A DNA stretch of 64,000 nucleotides from Carnegiea gigantea (Eukaryota; Streptophyta; Magnoliopsida; Caryophyllales; Cactaceae): contig JAKOGI010000106.1 in assembly GCA_029747015.1 (NCBI GenBank), positions 451,001 to 515,000 of the forward strand. Reading direction: 5' to 3'. The notes below the pieces were generated by a model. It was given only the letters and a program-made list of their open reading frames with translations. It searched no databases and was not told the DNA's origin. This document shows, one piece after another, positions 23,496 through 35,700 of this stretch. The translations under genes and the position numbers were made by a program. Each line of letters begins with the position of its first letter. Positions within the stretch are counted from its first letter, which is position 1.

Positions 23496-24190
23496 TTAAT
23501 CCACTCTGACATTTACAGGCCCATGGATGTGAAAGTACATCATAGATCTATATACTTTATTATTCTTACACATGATTATTCATGATATGGCTATGTGTAC
23601 CTATTATCTTGCTACTATCAAGCTCTTGATGTGTTCTAATGCTTCCTAGCAAAAGTGGAGACTTAATTGGAACGAAGAGTTATCGATTAAGGTCATGAGT
23701 ATCCCTCTAATATGTTCGAAGAGTTTTGTGAGGAAAAAGGTATACAAAGACAGCTAATGATTTCATGCACTTCATAATAAAATGATACTGTGGATGCAGG
23801 AACCAAACATTGCTTGACATGGTTAGGTCAATTATGGCACATGCTAACCTTCCAATTAGTTTTTAAGGGGATGCGCAACTTACAATAGCTTATATCCTTA
23901 ACCATCTGCCAAGCAAGAGTGTATCTGACATGCCATATGAGTTATGGTATTATAAAAAGTCATCCTTAGACCACTTATGCCCATGGGTTTCAGTTGGCTA
24001 TGTGCCTAACCCAAGGTACAAAACATGGAAAACTTAGACCAAGAGCTACTAAGATGGTGTTCATAACATTACCCAAACATTTCGAAGGATATGTGATGTA
24101 CAGGGAACATCCAAATGGTGGTATGATGGAAACCGATTCCTGCAATGTTGACTTCTTGAGGATGAGTCCCCAAGAATTGTTGAAATATTA
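23496..24190 (+). pseudogene. copia integrase core remnant
   Basis: It begins LIHSDIYRPMDVK, with the first catalytic D. FCEEKGIQRQL follows, then MAHANLPI and LNHLPSKSVSDMPYELW pieces in shifting frames, and VMYREHPNGGMMETDS near 24090-24145. The order is that of copia integrase and its C-terminal region. Confidence 0.75.
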
Positions 24191-24491
24191 AACAACATCA
24201 AACTGTATGAGTTACAACAAGACCTTCCATCATCTTTTGGTGAAGGGAAGGATTTGAATTCTCACCTCATTACCGAGGATGGCATACCTTCCCTATTTGA
24301 TAGAAACAATGGAGGTTTGTCTGTTTAGGAGAATGAGGTATGTCCTCAATCTCTGATTCTTGAGGAGAATGGACTTCAGGATAAGATTTGTCCTCAATCT
24401 CCAAATCCTAAACACACGGTTAGTCCGCATATACAGGATCCTACATTTAAAAGAGATAGTGGGAGTGATTCTTCACATGCGAAAGGCCCTA
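24191..24491 (+). pseudogene. copia integrase-RT linker
   Basis: This low-similarity stretch contains fairly open sequence (LQQDLPSSFGEGKDLNSHL and similar) where copia polyproteins have a variable linker. It ends where MITE 2 begins and resumes briefly at 25398-25486 (RKRDSSTRQANN). Confidence 0.5.
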
Positions 24492-24915
24492 GTCTTCTTA
24501 TGGCTCGTTTGGTTCTATGTAATCAAAGTGGTAATGCAATCAAAATAATAATGATGATTTTATTACCATATTTGGTTACCATTTAGGGATGTAATCAAGA
24601 TTGCATTGTAATTACATTTACCTCAATCTATGCAAATGCAATTATTTGGCTTTAGCTAAACTGATGTGAATTTGTGATTGCATACCTTTGAATCAAAGTT
24701 TATTCAGCCATAAACTATTATATTTGTAGACCTTCTCTCTCTCCTCTTCATTGTCTCTCCTCTACTTCCCATCTCTTAGTACTAACTGAATCAACACCAC
24801 GTTTTTAAAGGTTTGAAGCCCCTTACCCCCTTCTCTTTCCTCTCCATATTAGACAAAATTTAACTCAGACCATGATCATGTTATTATAACTACATTTTTG
24901 TACGTTATAAACATC

Positions 24916-25008
<93 letters not shown>

Positions 25009-25397
25009 ATCATCATCATCATCATCATCATCTTCTTCTTCTTCTCTCTCTACTTGCTAAACTTGAACAATATTACATTTTTGTAATTTAGAAGAAATAA
25101 ATTGAAGTAACTCTCATGTGAAGCATCATAATCATGATGTTAATATATTGAATGATAATTATCAATAAAGCTACAAATATTTAAAGTGGGAAAAATAAAA
25201 TTCAAATTGAATTACAAATACTCATGTAAAATTAAGTATTATTTGTAAATGAATTCGTTCCATTACAATTGTGAAAACTTTGTAACCAAACATTATAATG
25301 TAACTATGATCACTTTCTATTACATTGACAGTTACATTATATGGTTGATTCCATTACTTAGTGATTACATTACTTTGAACCAAATACTATATTAGAG
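24492..25397. mobile_element. MITE 2 (about 0.9 kb), related to MITE 1
   Basis: The right end, reverse-complemented, reads CTCTAATATAGTATTTGGTT and matches the left end CTTCTTATGGCTCGTTTGG imperfectly. It shares this terminus with MITE 1. Inside are repeated GTAATG/CATTAC words and a compound microsatellite that accounts for part of its length. It lies in the copia linker region. Confidence 0.6.
24918..25050. repeat. compound microsatellite (CT)n(CA)n(CAT)n(CTT)n
   Basis: Four successive perfect simple repeats lie inside MITE 2. They explain the open frame with poly Ser-Leu, Thr-His and Ile runs. Confidence 0.97.
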
Positions 25398-25703
25398 ATA
25401 GGAAGAGGGATTCCTCAACAAGACAAGCAAATAATGAAGGCCCCATGATCTGAATGAGTGAATATAGAAGAAATCATTGTTGATACTATTTGCACCAAAT
25501 TTATAATTTTTTAACAATATTTCTACACCTAATTTAGCTCCTAATAATTATTATTTTTATATTTTTATTTGAGTTTGTTTTATTTTGTAGGTCATGAAAA
25601 AATCATTAAAAAATGAAAAAAAATGATGAAAAATCAGAAATTGAACCAATTGAGAGAAATGAGGAAATTGCGCCAAGGATTGGAATGGCAGCCCAAAAAT
25701 AAC

Positions 25704-26453
25704 TATAAACACAAATTTCAATGTCTAAAATAAATTAGATAGGAACCTGGATACAAGATTGAATTTTTGTATTGATTTGAATGTATGGGTACAATCTTTA
25801 TTAATACAATATGTATGATCGTCTTATTCTATCTCCTTTTGGATGGATTTTCTAACCTCTTAATCAAGGGAGGGTAAGGTCCTATTATAGGAAAGCTTCT
25901 CCCTTCCCCTTGAAAGTCAAGATAGGCCTTGACTTAGGTCTTGGATATTTCAATTAGGCCTCATCCTGGATTGCTTTGACTTAAGAGTCATTTATTTTGA
26001 CTTTAATTTTGACCTAAAGTCTCCTGGGCTTGGATCGAGCCTTGACTTGGAAGTCGCCCCGAACTCTGACCGGACGTTGACTCGAGAGCCATTTGACATT
26101 TGACTTAGGAGTCGATTTAGGCCTCGATCTTTAACTTGGTAGTCGACTTAGGCTTCAACTTTTTGACTTTAACTTTGACCTGGTTTCGACCACGCCTTGA
26201 CTTGGACGTCGTTCGGACTTTAGGTTGTGACTTGAATTGATAGTTGTCTTAAGCCTCGATTTGGACTTTGAATTGAGTTTTGACTGAGCCTTGACTTCAA
26301 AATTATTTGGGCTTCATCTTAGGCTTGACTTGAGAGTCTTTTAGACCTGACTTGTGAGTCTTTTGAGCCTGATTAAATTAATTAAAAGGGTTGGTCCAGC
26401 TAATCAACTTGATTTTATTTTGGTACGACACATATAAATTTTTAGTGCCTACA
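25704..26453 (+). mobile_element. solo LTR (about 750 bp) with many W-box-like motifs
   Basis: It starts TATAAACACAAATTTC and ends GTGCCTACA. ATAAC precedes and ATCAT follows where the other LTR copies have uninterrupted sequence, which is consistent with a diverged 5-bp duplication. The interior repeats phrases such as CCTTGACTTGGAAGTCG, giving at least a dozen TTGACT/TTGACC cores between 25910 and 26360. The family is unknown. Confidence 0.55.
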
Positions 26454-26465
26454 ATCATCTACAAC

Positions 26466-27064
26466 TAGGGGTGGGTAACGGACTGGGTTGGGCCAGATCG
26501 GGCTAGTCCATTAACTAAACGAGCTAGGCTGGGTCCAGTATATTTGTTAATGGACTGGGCTGGGTTATTGGCCAAATGAACCGAACCCGCCTATAACCCG
26601 CCCATTACCACTTAAAAAGTGTTTTTGGTTAGTTAATTTTCCAACTAATGTATTTGTAATTTTCCAACCAAATTAAACTAGTCTCAATCAAAGTTAGAAA
26701 ATACACAATTAAGCTAATTAAATGAGTCGGGTCAAGTCGGCCCATAAGCAGCCCGCTTTGGGCCCGTTTAAAAACGGATCAAACTTACGCAAAACGACGG
26801 TGTATAATAACGATTGTTATGTACAAAGTGTTGATAATGAAGTTAACTAATTGGAACATGTAAATTAGTGTGTCAATTAGATTAAAAAAATAATGGGTCA
26901 CTAAATGGGCTATTAATGGGCCCGTTCAGTCCAACCCGTTAATATGCCTTAATAGGATGGCCCATTAATGGCCCAATCCATTATTGATTCGACCCTTTAT
27001 TAGCTATATTTTAAACGGGCCGACCGTTTAACGCAATGGGTACCCGATCCGTTGCCCACCCCTA
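26466..27064. mobile_element. hAT-type MITE (599 bp)
   Basis: The ends are inverted: TAGGGGTGGGTAACGGA at 26466 and TAGGGGTGGGCAACGGA on the opposite strand at 27064. Eight bases outside are TCTACAAC and CTTACAAC, each one change from CCTACAAC, the sequence at the matching place in the LTR at 31785. The 8-bp duplication and TAGGGGTGG terminus are typical of non-autonomous hAT elements. Confidence 0.85.
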
Positions 27065-28729
27065 CTTACAACCCATCTCTTCTCTTACTCATCAAAAGAA
27101 CAAAAATAAAATAAAATAAAACCCATAAGCTCCCCCATCTCCTCACATGCCTCTCACATGCCATATGACCTTCCCCCTCACCCCCTTTATTTTCTCTCTC
27201 CTCACAAATACTCAGCAATAGCCCCACTTAGAAACACCCTCCTTTTTCTTCTTTATCACCACTATCAACGCCATCCTCCCCATCATCCATCAGCACCATC
27301 ATCCATTAATACCAGGCATACACACCATCATTCCATGCACACCACCACCACCAAATCCTTTCCTATATTCTCTAGCATCAGCTCCATGCATTAACACCAT
27401 CTCCAGTTCAATCTTCACCATACATGATAACCCAAAATCAACGAACAATAGAGGAGGTCGAGCAGCTATAAAAGGAAGGGATGTGGCAAATTGAGGGTTA
27501 AGTAGGTTTTAGGTAGATTTAATTCTAGTTTTTAGATAGATTTTTAGGGCTTTACAGTTCAATTTTTGAATTTCATTTTCCTTTGTTTTCTTTGTGTTTT
27601 GGATCTTATTTTCTAGGTTGAATTGCTTCTAATATGAATTCATCTTGGCGATTTTGAGTTAAATATTGCGATATTTTGTTAGGAATTATGTCTATTTGAC
27701 TCGATTGAAAATTGATTTCCCCTCTCCTGTTCTTCCTCCTCTGTTTCGATTTCCCCCGCTTCATATCTGGGTTTTTGACCCTGTGACTTGGTTGGTATGA
27801 TCTTTAATGGAGAGTGGTGTGTTCAACTTGGGGCTGAGTTGGAGCAAGGAAGCCTTGTTTTGCCATGGCCTCTCCTCCCTTTCTCAGTTCGGATCAATTT
27901 TTCTGTAGTTTCCAATCTTACCTACCTATTTTAACTTAATTGACTGTTTAGTTTTTGCTCTAGTTTAGCATTTGTTACTTGGTAAGTTAATTTTGAGCTT
28001 TGAAGTAATAATGAATGATTGTGGATGAAGTTGCTTGGTAATCCCTTATCTGCTTGTTTCTTTGATTCTCATTCTCTAATCTAGATATTCTATTGTTGAA
28101 AATGGTGTTTCTGTTGATGAATGATTTCCTTATCAAATTAATTGATATGTTTGGATAAGAACCGATTAGGCAAAAGTTTTAGCATTATGATAGGCCGTTG
28201 TATTATTTTATCTATGACTCTTAATGTTAGACTATTTTAAATGAGTCTTAAGCATGGTTTGACATAAATTAACCTTCATTTAACTGTTTGATTTTTCTTA
28301 AGATTCTATTCATTTGTTTTGTTTTCTTTCTTGGATTAGATAATTTAGTTAGTGATATTGGGAAGCTAATCATTTTAGTCAAATGATTTATTTCATGTAA
28401 TCTCATATGAGTTAGATTAGTAAGTTCGTGACCTTAATTCTATCCTCATTCCTGAGGAGACGACCCTCAAGTACTATAGTGATACGTTGTACGCTTGCTG
28501 CTAATATTTTACTTTGAAAATCACATACGGTGGCATGAGATTAGGTTACATTTTCCTTTTTATTTTATCCTTTCTTATTAGTTGTATATATTCTGACTTT
28601 GTTTTCTTTATTTCTTTGTTAGTAGTGACTTCGTTTATTTTTCTTTCCCTTGAAAAAATTCAAAAATTTAAAAATTTTGAAAATCCCTACAAATAAAAAA
28701 TGTGATAATTTTCTATCTCCCGCAATATG

Positions 28730-29000
28730 ACCATGAAGCATTTTGGTTATATTTGAATAGATTGAATGACATTCCTAATCAATATGTTGATCAATATTTT
28801 GAGAAATGGAAAATTTGGTAAGTGATGTTTGAGGTTCTTAATAATGAATATCGGAGTTACATTGAGACTATGGTGGGATGTTTATCTACTAAGATTTCGG
28901 ATGAAAACTTTGTAATTTCTTTAACTATTTGGCTCATGATACTTAAGAATATGGCAACGTTAAAGGAATCTTTAGTCAACCCATTCCCAACCCTTATATG
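28730..29000 (+). pseudogene. gag-like stretch, unit 1
   Basis: FWLYLNRLNDIPNQYVDQYF, then EKWKIW and VLNNEYRSYIETM, resemble the gag region of Athila/Tat-related elements. In-frame stops make it non-functional. The equivalent in unit 2 is at about 45060-45260. Confidence 0.55.
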
Positions 29001-29156
29001 AAGCATGCTATACCTTTGGATGAGAATTAGTTTGGGGGTATATCTTATGAGCACCCTTATATTCCATATGCTCTTGTTTCATGTGACTGTTCTTATACTT
29101 TTGATCATGATTTTGATTCTTGTCCCCTTCTTTGAAGACCGCATAGATTAGAGGCA

Positions 29157-29750
29157 TTGACTACCTTTAATAGGGAGCTGTACTTGCATGATTTACTTAA
29201 GATTAACCTTAGCTTAGGCTCTCCTACAACTGAGGTTAAGTCTTATGAGGATCTTGATGCTAGAAGTGAGGCACCAAATCCTTTCAAGCATGATTTTTAT
29301 TATGATACACAATTAGACAACCTTGAGAAATTGAGTAATTCCTCATCTCCTTTAGCAGTTATACCCCCTGGAGTTTAACATAATTAGTGACACCCCTAAG
29401 GGTAGTTTGATTATTGTGATTTGCTTGTTCCTTTGGCTTCTCTAGAAGGGCCCGCGGAGAGAGAGAGATTTGAGCCTAATGCTAGCACTGATGATCAATT
29501 TGGCATATTTGTTGAGTTAGATGATACCTTTTCTGAGGGGCATTCACTTAAGGAATCTTTTGTTATGGAATTGAGTGAGGTTACACCTCCTATGGAACTT
29601 GTTGATCCCATTCAGGTTGAGCCTTCCCTTAACTTAGCTCCATCTCCTCCCATTTCACCCCCTTCTTCCCTCCTTGTTTTTCACCCTTCATCAGACCCTC
29701 CTAATTCTAATTTTGTGGAGTCTGAAACTTTTCTGCTTGGCAGTTATTGA
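29157..29750 (+). pseudogene. acidic ORF of unknown function, unit 1
   Basis: Two open stretches in the same frame (29157-29378 and 29421-29750) are separated by stops and small indels. Residues are Asp/Glu/Ser/Pro-rich, with HDFYYDTQLDNLEKLS, then MELSEVTPPMELVDPI and FVESETFLL. Unit 2 has the same blocks, so a real element-encoded protein is likely. I do not recognise the family. Confidence 0.55.
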
Positions 29751-31784
29751 TTTAATTAGGCTCTTGATGAGATTGACATAGAGGGACTTGATAATCACAT
29801 TGAGGTAGAGGACCTGACTTTAGGCTATCCTTTGGGCATTGATTTTCATATTTCATTTGATTGGCTTTTCCCCTCTTAGAGATGTTGGATTCCTCCTAGG
29901 ATATACAGACCACTGTAGAAGGTTTATGCATTCATATAGTCTTATAATTGTTAGACCATTAACTTATTTGTCTAATTTTGCATATACACATCCTTCATTT
30001 GATTAGGTTTAGAGCTTTGATAAGTTTAAGAGGATCTTGAGTTGCATTCCACTTATGTACTATATTTTGGGTGCACCTCTTGATTCTTACTACTTTCATT
30101 TTTTTGAGGATTGTTCCCAATTATTCTACAAGTTGTTATGAGCCTTGGCTAGTTTTGATATGAGTAACAACTTGTGAGCTGAAAACAGTGGTTAATGCTG
30201 TATGGATGTCCTTGACACCATCTTATTAAGGCATGGTTTAGGTCGACTCAGCATCTAACCTGGTATGATTATTCCACCCCTTCCCTTCTTCTCTTTTTTC
30301 TTTTCTTTACTTTTTTATTTACGTAGTTGTGGATATTTAGGTTTGCGAAGTGTGGGTGATCGATTTTGAGGTGGAATTTGGTATTTCTTGAGCCGAGTTA
30401 GCTATGACCACCTTTGTTTGTTTAATGCATTTTTGTGGATTAGTGGTGTTACTTTGGTTGATAAATATGTGTTAATGTTTTCTTTGGCTTTGTGTGTTTT
30501 TGTTTAGGTGGTTTGGTTTTATTTTTGTGTTTTGTTTTTGTTTTGTCTTGTGTTGTGTTGTGTTTGGTGGTATCATAGGTTTCTCATGCTTGTTGATTTC
30601 TCTTAGGTTTGTGGTTGTGTTGCTTATGTGACTGTTTTTTGGTGTCTTCATTCCACAACGAGGACATTGTGGCATTTTAGTGTGGGGTTGAGATGCCCAC
30701 TTGTATCTATTTTTGAAAATTTTAAAAAATTCAAAACATATTTTCATTTTTTTTGGGTATTTGTGTGCTTTCGTAGGTCATTATGATCCTATGTTGCTAG
30801 GCTATTGAGTTATATATAAATAGAGTTTGCATTATGAGATGTCTAGTTGAGGATGTAGATTAGCTTTTCATAATCACCCTGCCTCGTATGTGTGAATTTG
30901 TTCCTATATTGCTCACTTCAACATTAGTTCTACAAGTCTTATTATTAAGTTGGCATGTACTCTTTTTGTTGGTTGAAGTTGCCTTCTAAGCTCTTGAAAA
31001 ATGCAACCAAAAAAAGAGGGGAAAAAATCCAAAACATATGAATACAAACCTAGCCACCAATGTTCAAAGTCACTATCTTTATTTCATATCTTTAATTAGG
31101 TTGAATATGTGCTATTCTACTTAGTTACTCATCTATTTGGGCAATGAAATAAATGCTTTACACAATCTAATAAAACCCCCTTTTAGGGGAGGCTTGAATA
31201 TTTGTAAGTCTAGTAGGTATTATTCTTGTTAAAAAAAAGAAAAAATGAGGAAAAAAAGAGCAAGGAAGTCAATTAGGTGAGGAAACGAGAATTATTTCAA
31301 TGTTAACAACTTGATTCATAGGGATTGACACACATTTGCACATGCAACAAGGTATACATATCATTGCGTGTTGTTGTGTGGGCTGAAAAATGAGAATCAA
31401 GATGCATCTTATGACTTAGACTGTCTTTTGATTGTACATTCTATTTGCATATAACTTGGTGACTCGGTTACTAGGGTATTGACATTACCTAACTTGTGCA
31501 CATAATTTGCACATCATTTCTATGATCATGGTTTAAAAAAACCAACAAAAAAAAAAAATTCGTTATTTTTGAAAAGATTTTGTGGATAATTCACTTAAAC
31601 CTTATGAGACCTCACTCGCCCACTTAGGAAACTGATTAGTTTAAAGGGCTTGTTGCATGTGCTAAATGCAATCGTGACTCCTAAGAATGTGAGTTATAAT
31701 TTTTTTTTCCTTATTTTTTATTTCTTTTTAGGCAGCTTAGTTTGTTTTACTTGAAGATGAGCAAAATTTAGATGTTGGAGTATT

Positions 31785-33140
31785 TGTTTGCACCAAATAT
31801 ATGAGTTTTTAACAATATTTTTACATTTAATTTGGCTTCTAATAATTATTATTATTTTTAGACTTTTATTTGAGTTTTTTTTTTGTAGGTCATGGGAAAA
31901 TCATAAAAAATGAAGAAAAATGAAGTAAAATCATAAATTGAAGCAATTGTGAGAAATGGGAAAAATTGGGCTAAGGATTGGAATTGCAAGCAAAAAATTA
32001 CCTACAACCCATCTCTTCTCTTACCCATAAAAAGTAGGGAAAAAAAAGCAAAATAAAATAAAACCCGCCATCCCCCCATCTCTTCGCGGGCCTCTCACGT
32101 GCCATATGACCTTCCCTTTCATCCTCTTTATTTTCTCTCTACTCACAAACACGCCGACACACCCCTAGTCAGAAACACCCCCTTTCTTCTTCTTTGACGC
32201 TACTACTGGCAATCTGGCACCATCCTTACCATCATCCATCAGCGCTATCATCCATCAGCACCAGCTATCCACACCATCATTTCATGCGTATCACCTCCAC
32301 CAAATCCTTTCCCCGTTCTCCAGCATCTTCTCCATGCATCAGCACCATCTCTAGTTTGATTTTTACTATCCATGACAGCCCAGAATCAACGACCAAGAGA
32401 GGAGGTTGAGTAGCTATAAAAGAAAAGGTAGTAGTGAATTGAGGGCTAAGCAGGTTTTAGGTTGATTTAATTTTAGTTTTTAATCTAGATTTTTAGGGAA
32501 TTGGGATTTAATTTTCGAATTTCATTTTCCTCTATTTTCTTTACATTTTTAAATCTAATTTTCCAATTTTTAAATTGCTTATAATATGATTTCATCTTGG
32601 TGATTTTAAGTTGAATATTGTGATAATTTCTTAGGGATTGTGTTAATTTGGCTCGATTGCAACTAATTTTCCCTTCCCTATTCTTCCTTTTCTTTTAATT
32701 TCCTCCATTTCATATATGGATTTTTGCCCCTGTTGCTTGCTGGCTGTGTTTAATTTTGATTTTCCTCCCCTGTTTATACTCTTCTTGCTACGTTTGTATA
32801 GCTCAGGACCTCCAATAATGAAGGTCGCTTGAAAACTATGCTAAGCTTCTTTAGCCAGGATACCTAGTGTCTTGCGATGTTCTTCATTACCCTTCCCCTT
32901 TGTTTAATTGCTTCAATTCTGGGTTTTGGTTTTTTATTATTATTGAAGGAAGTTGGTATGGTCTTTAATGGAGGGATATGTGTTCAATTTGGGGATGAGC
33001 CGAGAGTAAGGATGCCCTGTTTTGCCCATGGCCTCTCCTCCTCTTTTTTGTTTGGTTTAATTTTTCCTCAGTTTCCCATCTCAACTTCCTATTTTGAATT
33101 AGTTGTCTGCTTAGTTTTTACTCTAGTTAGGCTTTCTTAC
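31785..33140 (+). repeat. middle LTR, first part
   Basis: It starts TGTTTGCACCAAAT. A G-box-like CTCACGTGCC lies at about 32095 and a TATA box CTATAAAAG at about 32414. Similarity to the other LTRs stops at TTTCTTAC (33140), where an Athila-like LTR begins. It resumes at 44340. Confidence 0.85.
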
Positions 33141-34393
33141 TGAAAAGTGCTTAAAATGCACATTATTTTAGAGTTATTTTCTAGTATTTCTCAAGAGATT
33201 GCATATCTTAGAGTATGACTTATGCCCCTTTTCCATTTAACACTTGGGTATACTTGTTTGATGTATTTTGCAGGTTCTAAGATCCTTTGAACTGGCATTG
33301 ACCCTTAAATCGATGCAAATTTGACTATCACGGAGCCCCCCTGTCATATGCGTCTGTGGGGCAAATAAGAAAGAGTGAACTCAAAAAGACAGAGGCCACC
33401 ATTATCAGCCCGTGGTAGCCTGTAACTATCATGTCTCTTTGTTTTCTTTCGATTTTGTGGCTGAGAATGCTTGATTGCTACTATTTAAAGGCATTCTCGG
33501 CCGCTTTGTAGGGCATCTCCACTCATATGATTACTCATCTCTCTCCTTAGTTCATCCCTTTCTAATCAGTTTAGAGCAAAAAGAAGATTCAACAGAAGGA
33601 ACTTTCAAGTGATGCTTTGAACATTGAAAGATCATTTGAAGAATCTCCACTATTGCTAAGCAATTTTCTCTCTTTTCCTTCTTGAATTCCATTTAGATTT
33701 CTTCTGGTTACATTCATGTTTTTTGAACACTTTTGATTTTTGTTACAATAAACATGTGTGAGTAGTTCATTTAGTCTAGGGATTTGCTGACGAAGCAATG
33801 TTGTTAGATTTCTAACTTTATTAAAATCTTGAACTTGATCTCGTTTGGTTTGATTGAATTTATCCTGTGTTTTAGTTGATTGTGAGTGATTTAAGCCAAA
33901 TTGCTTGCATATAACCAGATAGTAGGGTGAAGTACTGAAAAGAGAAACCTACTATTAGATTAATAAGATTAGACTTAACTTAGTGGTTCTTGAAAGAGAA
34001 TTGCATGTTGAGAGGAAAATTGGTAATCAGGATCTTTAACTTAGAAATAAGAACCTTTGAAAGAATGGTAATTGGATTAGTTTAAGTAATTTGGTTTAGT
34101 TTGAGAGAAAAGATTGAATTATGTTTTCTTGTCATCCTTTGAATCATCCAACCTAGAGAAAAGTACATGCTCAATTCATAGATCTAGCTCATTGAACGCA
34201 AAATAAATCCCTAGGCACTTTTCATTGATAGATATCCTATTTTGTTACATAGTGTTCACCTAGTTTAGACAATCTATTTGATTACTTATTTCGCTTAGCA
34301 TTTTGGAAGGATAAAACTTGATAGAGTGCATTGGTCCCTATGGATGATATTTTAATCTAGACTAGAACACCCGTACGCTTGTGATGTCTGTCA
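33141..34393 (+). repeat. Athila-like 5' LTR
   Basis: It starts TGAAAAGTGCTT and ends GTCTGTCA, followed two bases later by the primer site. It pairs with 43752-44335 through ATTGAAAGATCATTTGA and TTGAATTCCATTTAGAT. Confidence 0.85.
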
Positions 34394-34395
34394 AG

Positions 34396-34419
34396 TTTTT
34401 AGCACTGTTGCTGGGGACC
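34396..34419 (+). promoter_or_regulatory. Athila primer binding site, tRNA-Asp type
   Basis: TTTTTAGCACTGTTGCTGGG is a diverged form of the TTTGGCGCCGTTGCCGGGGA signature found after Athila LTRs. Its position two bases after the LTR end supports the call. Confidence 0.8.
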
Positions 34420-34479
34420 AAATTGTCAAATATTGAGTTAGTCCTTAAAATATTAACTAAGCATTTTTCTTTTTAATTT

Positions 34480-35700
34480 TTGATTTGCTCTGGTATTGTT
34501 TGCGTTGGCGCTTGTAAGATCTTTTCGTTTTTGCAAATTCCGATCCTGTACGAACCCGATCCCATGGAGAGGACTTTTCATTTAAGGAGGAAGAAACAAT
34601 GGTTAGAGAAGCAAAAGTGCAAGGCTCGAGAGACCTCACCTAAGATGGAAGGTGAAGAAGGAGATCAAAGAAGGATACTTTGGGATTTTATTACCTCGAG
34701 GGTCCAAGGCATCACATCAAGTATTACATATCCTAATTTGGAAGCTTATAACTCTGAACTCAAGCTGACCCTTATCTCCATGGTGCAACAAGCATAATTT
34801 GCTGGTGCCTTAATAAAAGTTCCTAATCTACACCTCTCAGCCTTTTTAGAGGTGTATGATACTTTGCAGCTCAATGGTGTTCTTACTAACACCATCCATC
34901 TTTGATTATTTCCTTTCTCACTTAAGAACATGGCATGTGCATTCCTTTATTCATTGCCCATGGGGTCGATCACTATTGGGAAGAGCTCATGACGACATTC
35001 CTAGCCAAATTCTTCCCACCTAGTAAGACAGCAAGCTTGAGGAATTGAATTACCACATTTGCTCAAAGGGAAGATGAGACGCTCTATGAGGCTTAGGAGC
35101 AGTTTAGGGATTTGTTGCAATTATGCCCTTACCATAGACTCCAAAAGTGGATGATCGTGTAAAGCTTCTACAATGGAGTCACTTAGCCCGTACGAACAAC
35201 CATTGATATGGTGGCAAGTGGCACCTTGATGAATACGATAGAAGGAAGCCTGTAATTTAATTGAGGAAATGGCTCTCAACAATTACCAATGGTCCAATGA
35301 GAGAGGTCAACCAAATGGGCCAGATGTAAGCTGGAATTTGACGCTCTTACTTTATTTTCTGCTGAAGTAGAAGCTATGACTTAAAGATTGGACTGTTTGA
35401 ATATGAATGCTTCTAGTTCAAGTGTCCCTTTCCCTTTATGTGAAATTTGTTGTTTCATTGACCATTTGACTATAAGTTGCCAAGTTGTGAGTCCTTTTGC
35501 CTAAGACATTAGTGACCAAATCAATTCTGTAAATAACGTTAACCCTAGACTGACCAATGATCCTTATTCCAATACCTATAATTCGGGTTGGAGTAATCAC
35601 CCAAATTTCTCATATAGGTTTAACCTCTTAGTGCCTAAAATGAATGCTGGATCACCTTTTAGGTTTCATAGGCCTTCTTTTCCCTAACAAGCTCCCCAAA
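34480..35700 (+). pseudogene. Athila gag remnant
   Basis: It opens with a basic segment (MERTFHLRRKKQWLEKQK). The retrotransposon-gag core follows: SLPMGSIT, then a shift, then LAKFFPPSKT-like and FAQREDETLY-like sequence. EMALNNYQWSNER at about 35266 ends the core. Several stops are present. The region 35340-36380 is a degenerate linker with no zinc knuckle seen. Confidence 0.75.

Larger units (their letters stand above)
25487..28527 (+). repeat. first LTR of the compound element, with insertions
   Basis: It starts TATTTGCACCAAAT (TG of the other copies changed to TA). The TATA box CTATAAAAGG is at about 27473 and the end is near ATCACATAC at 28527. It holds a solo LTR (25704-26453) and a hAT MITE (26466-27064). 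Compared with the other two LTRs it lacks about 230 bp near 27796. The primer site right after it is largely deleted. Confidence 0.8.
28528..31784 (+). mobile_element. internal region 1 of the compound element
   Basis: It begins GGTGGCATGAGATTAGG; the same place in unit 2 has the full primer site, so that site has been lost here. It includes a gag-like stretch, an acidic ORF (29157-29750) and an AT-rich 3' part, and it ends at a purine-rich tract (TTAGATGTTGGAG) before the LTR at 31785. No protease, RT or integrase is recognised. Confidence 0.7.

Noticed and set aside
24898..25086. Open frame with Ser-Leu and Thr-His runs
   Set aside because: Translation of a compound microsatellite inside a MITE.
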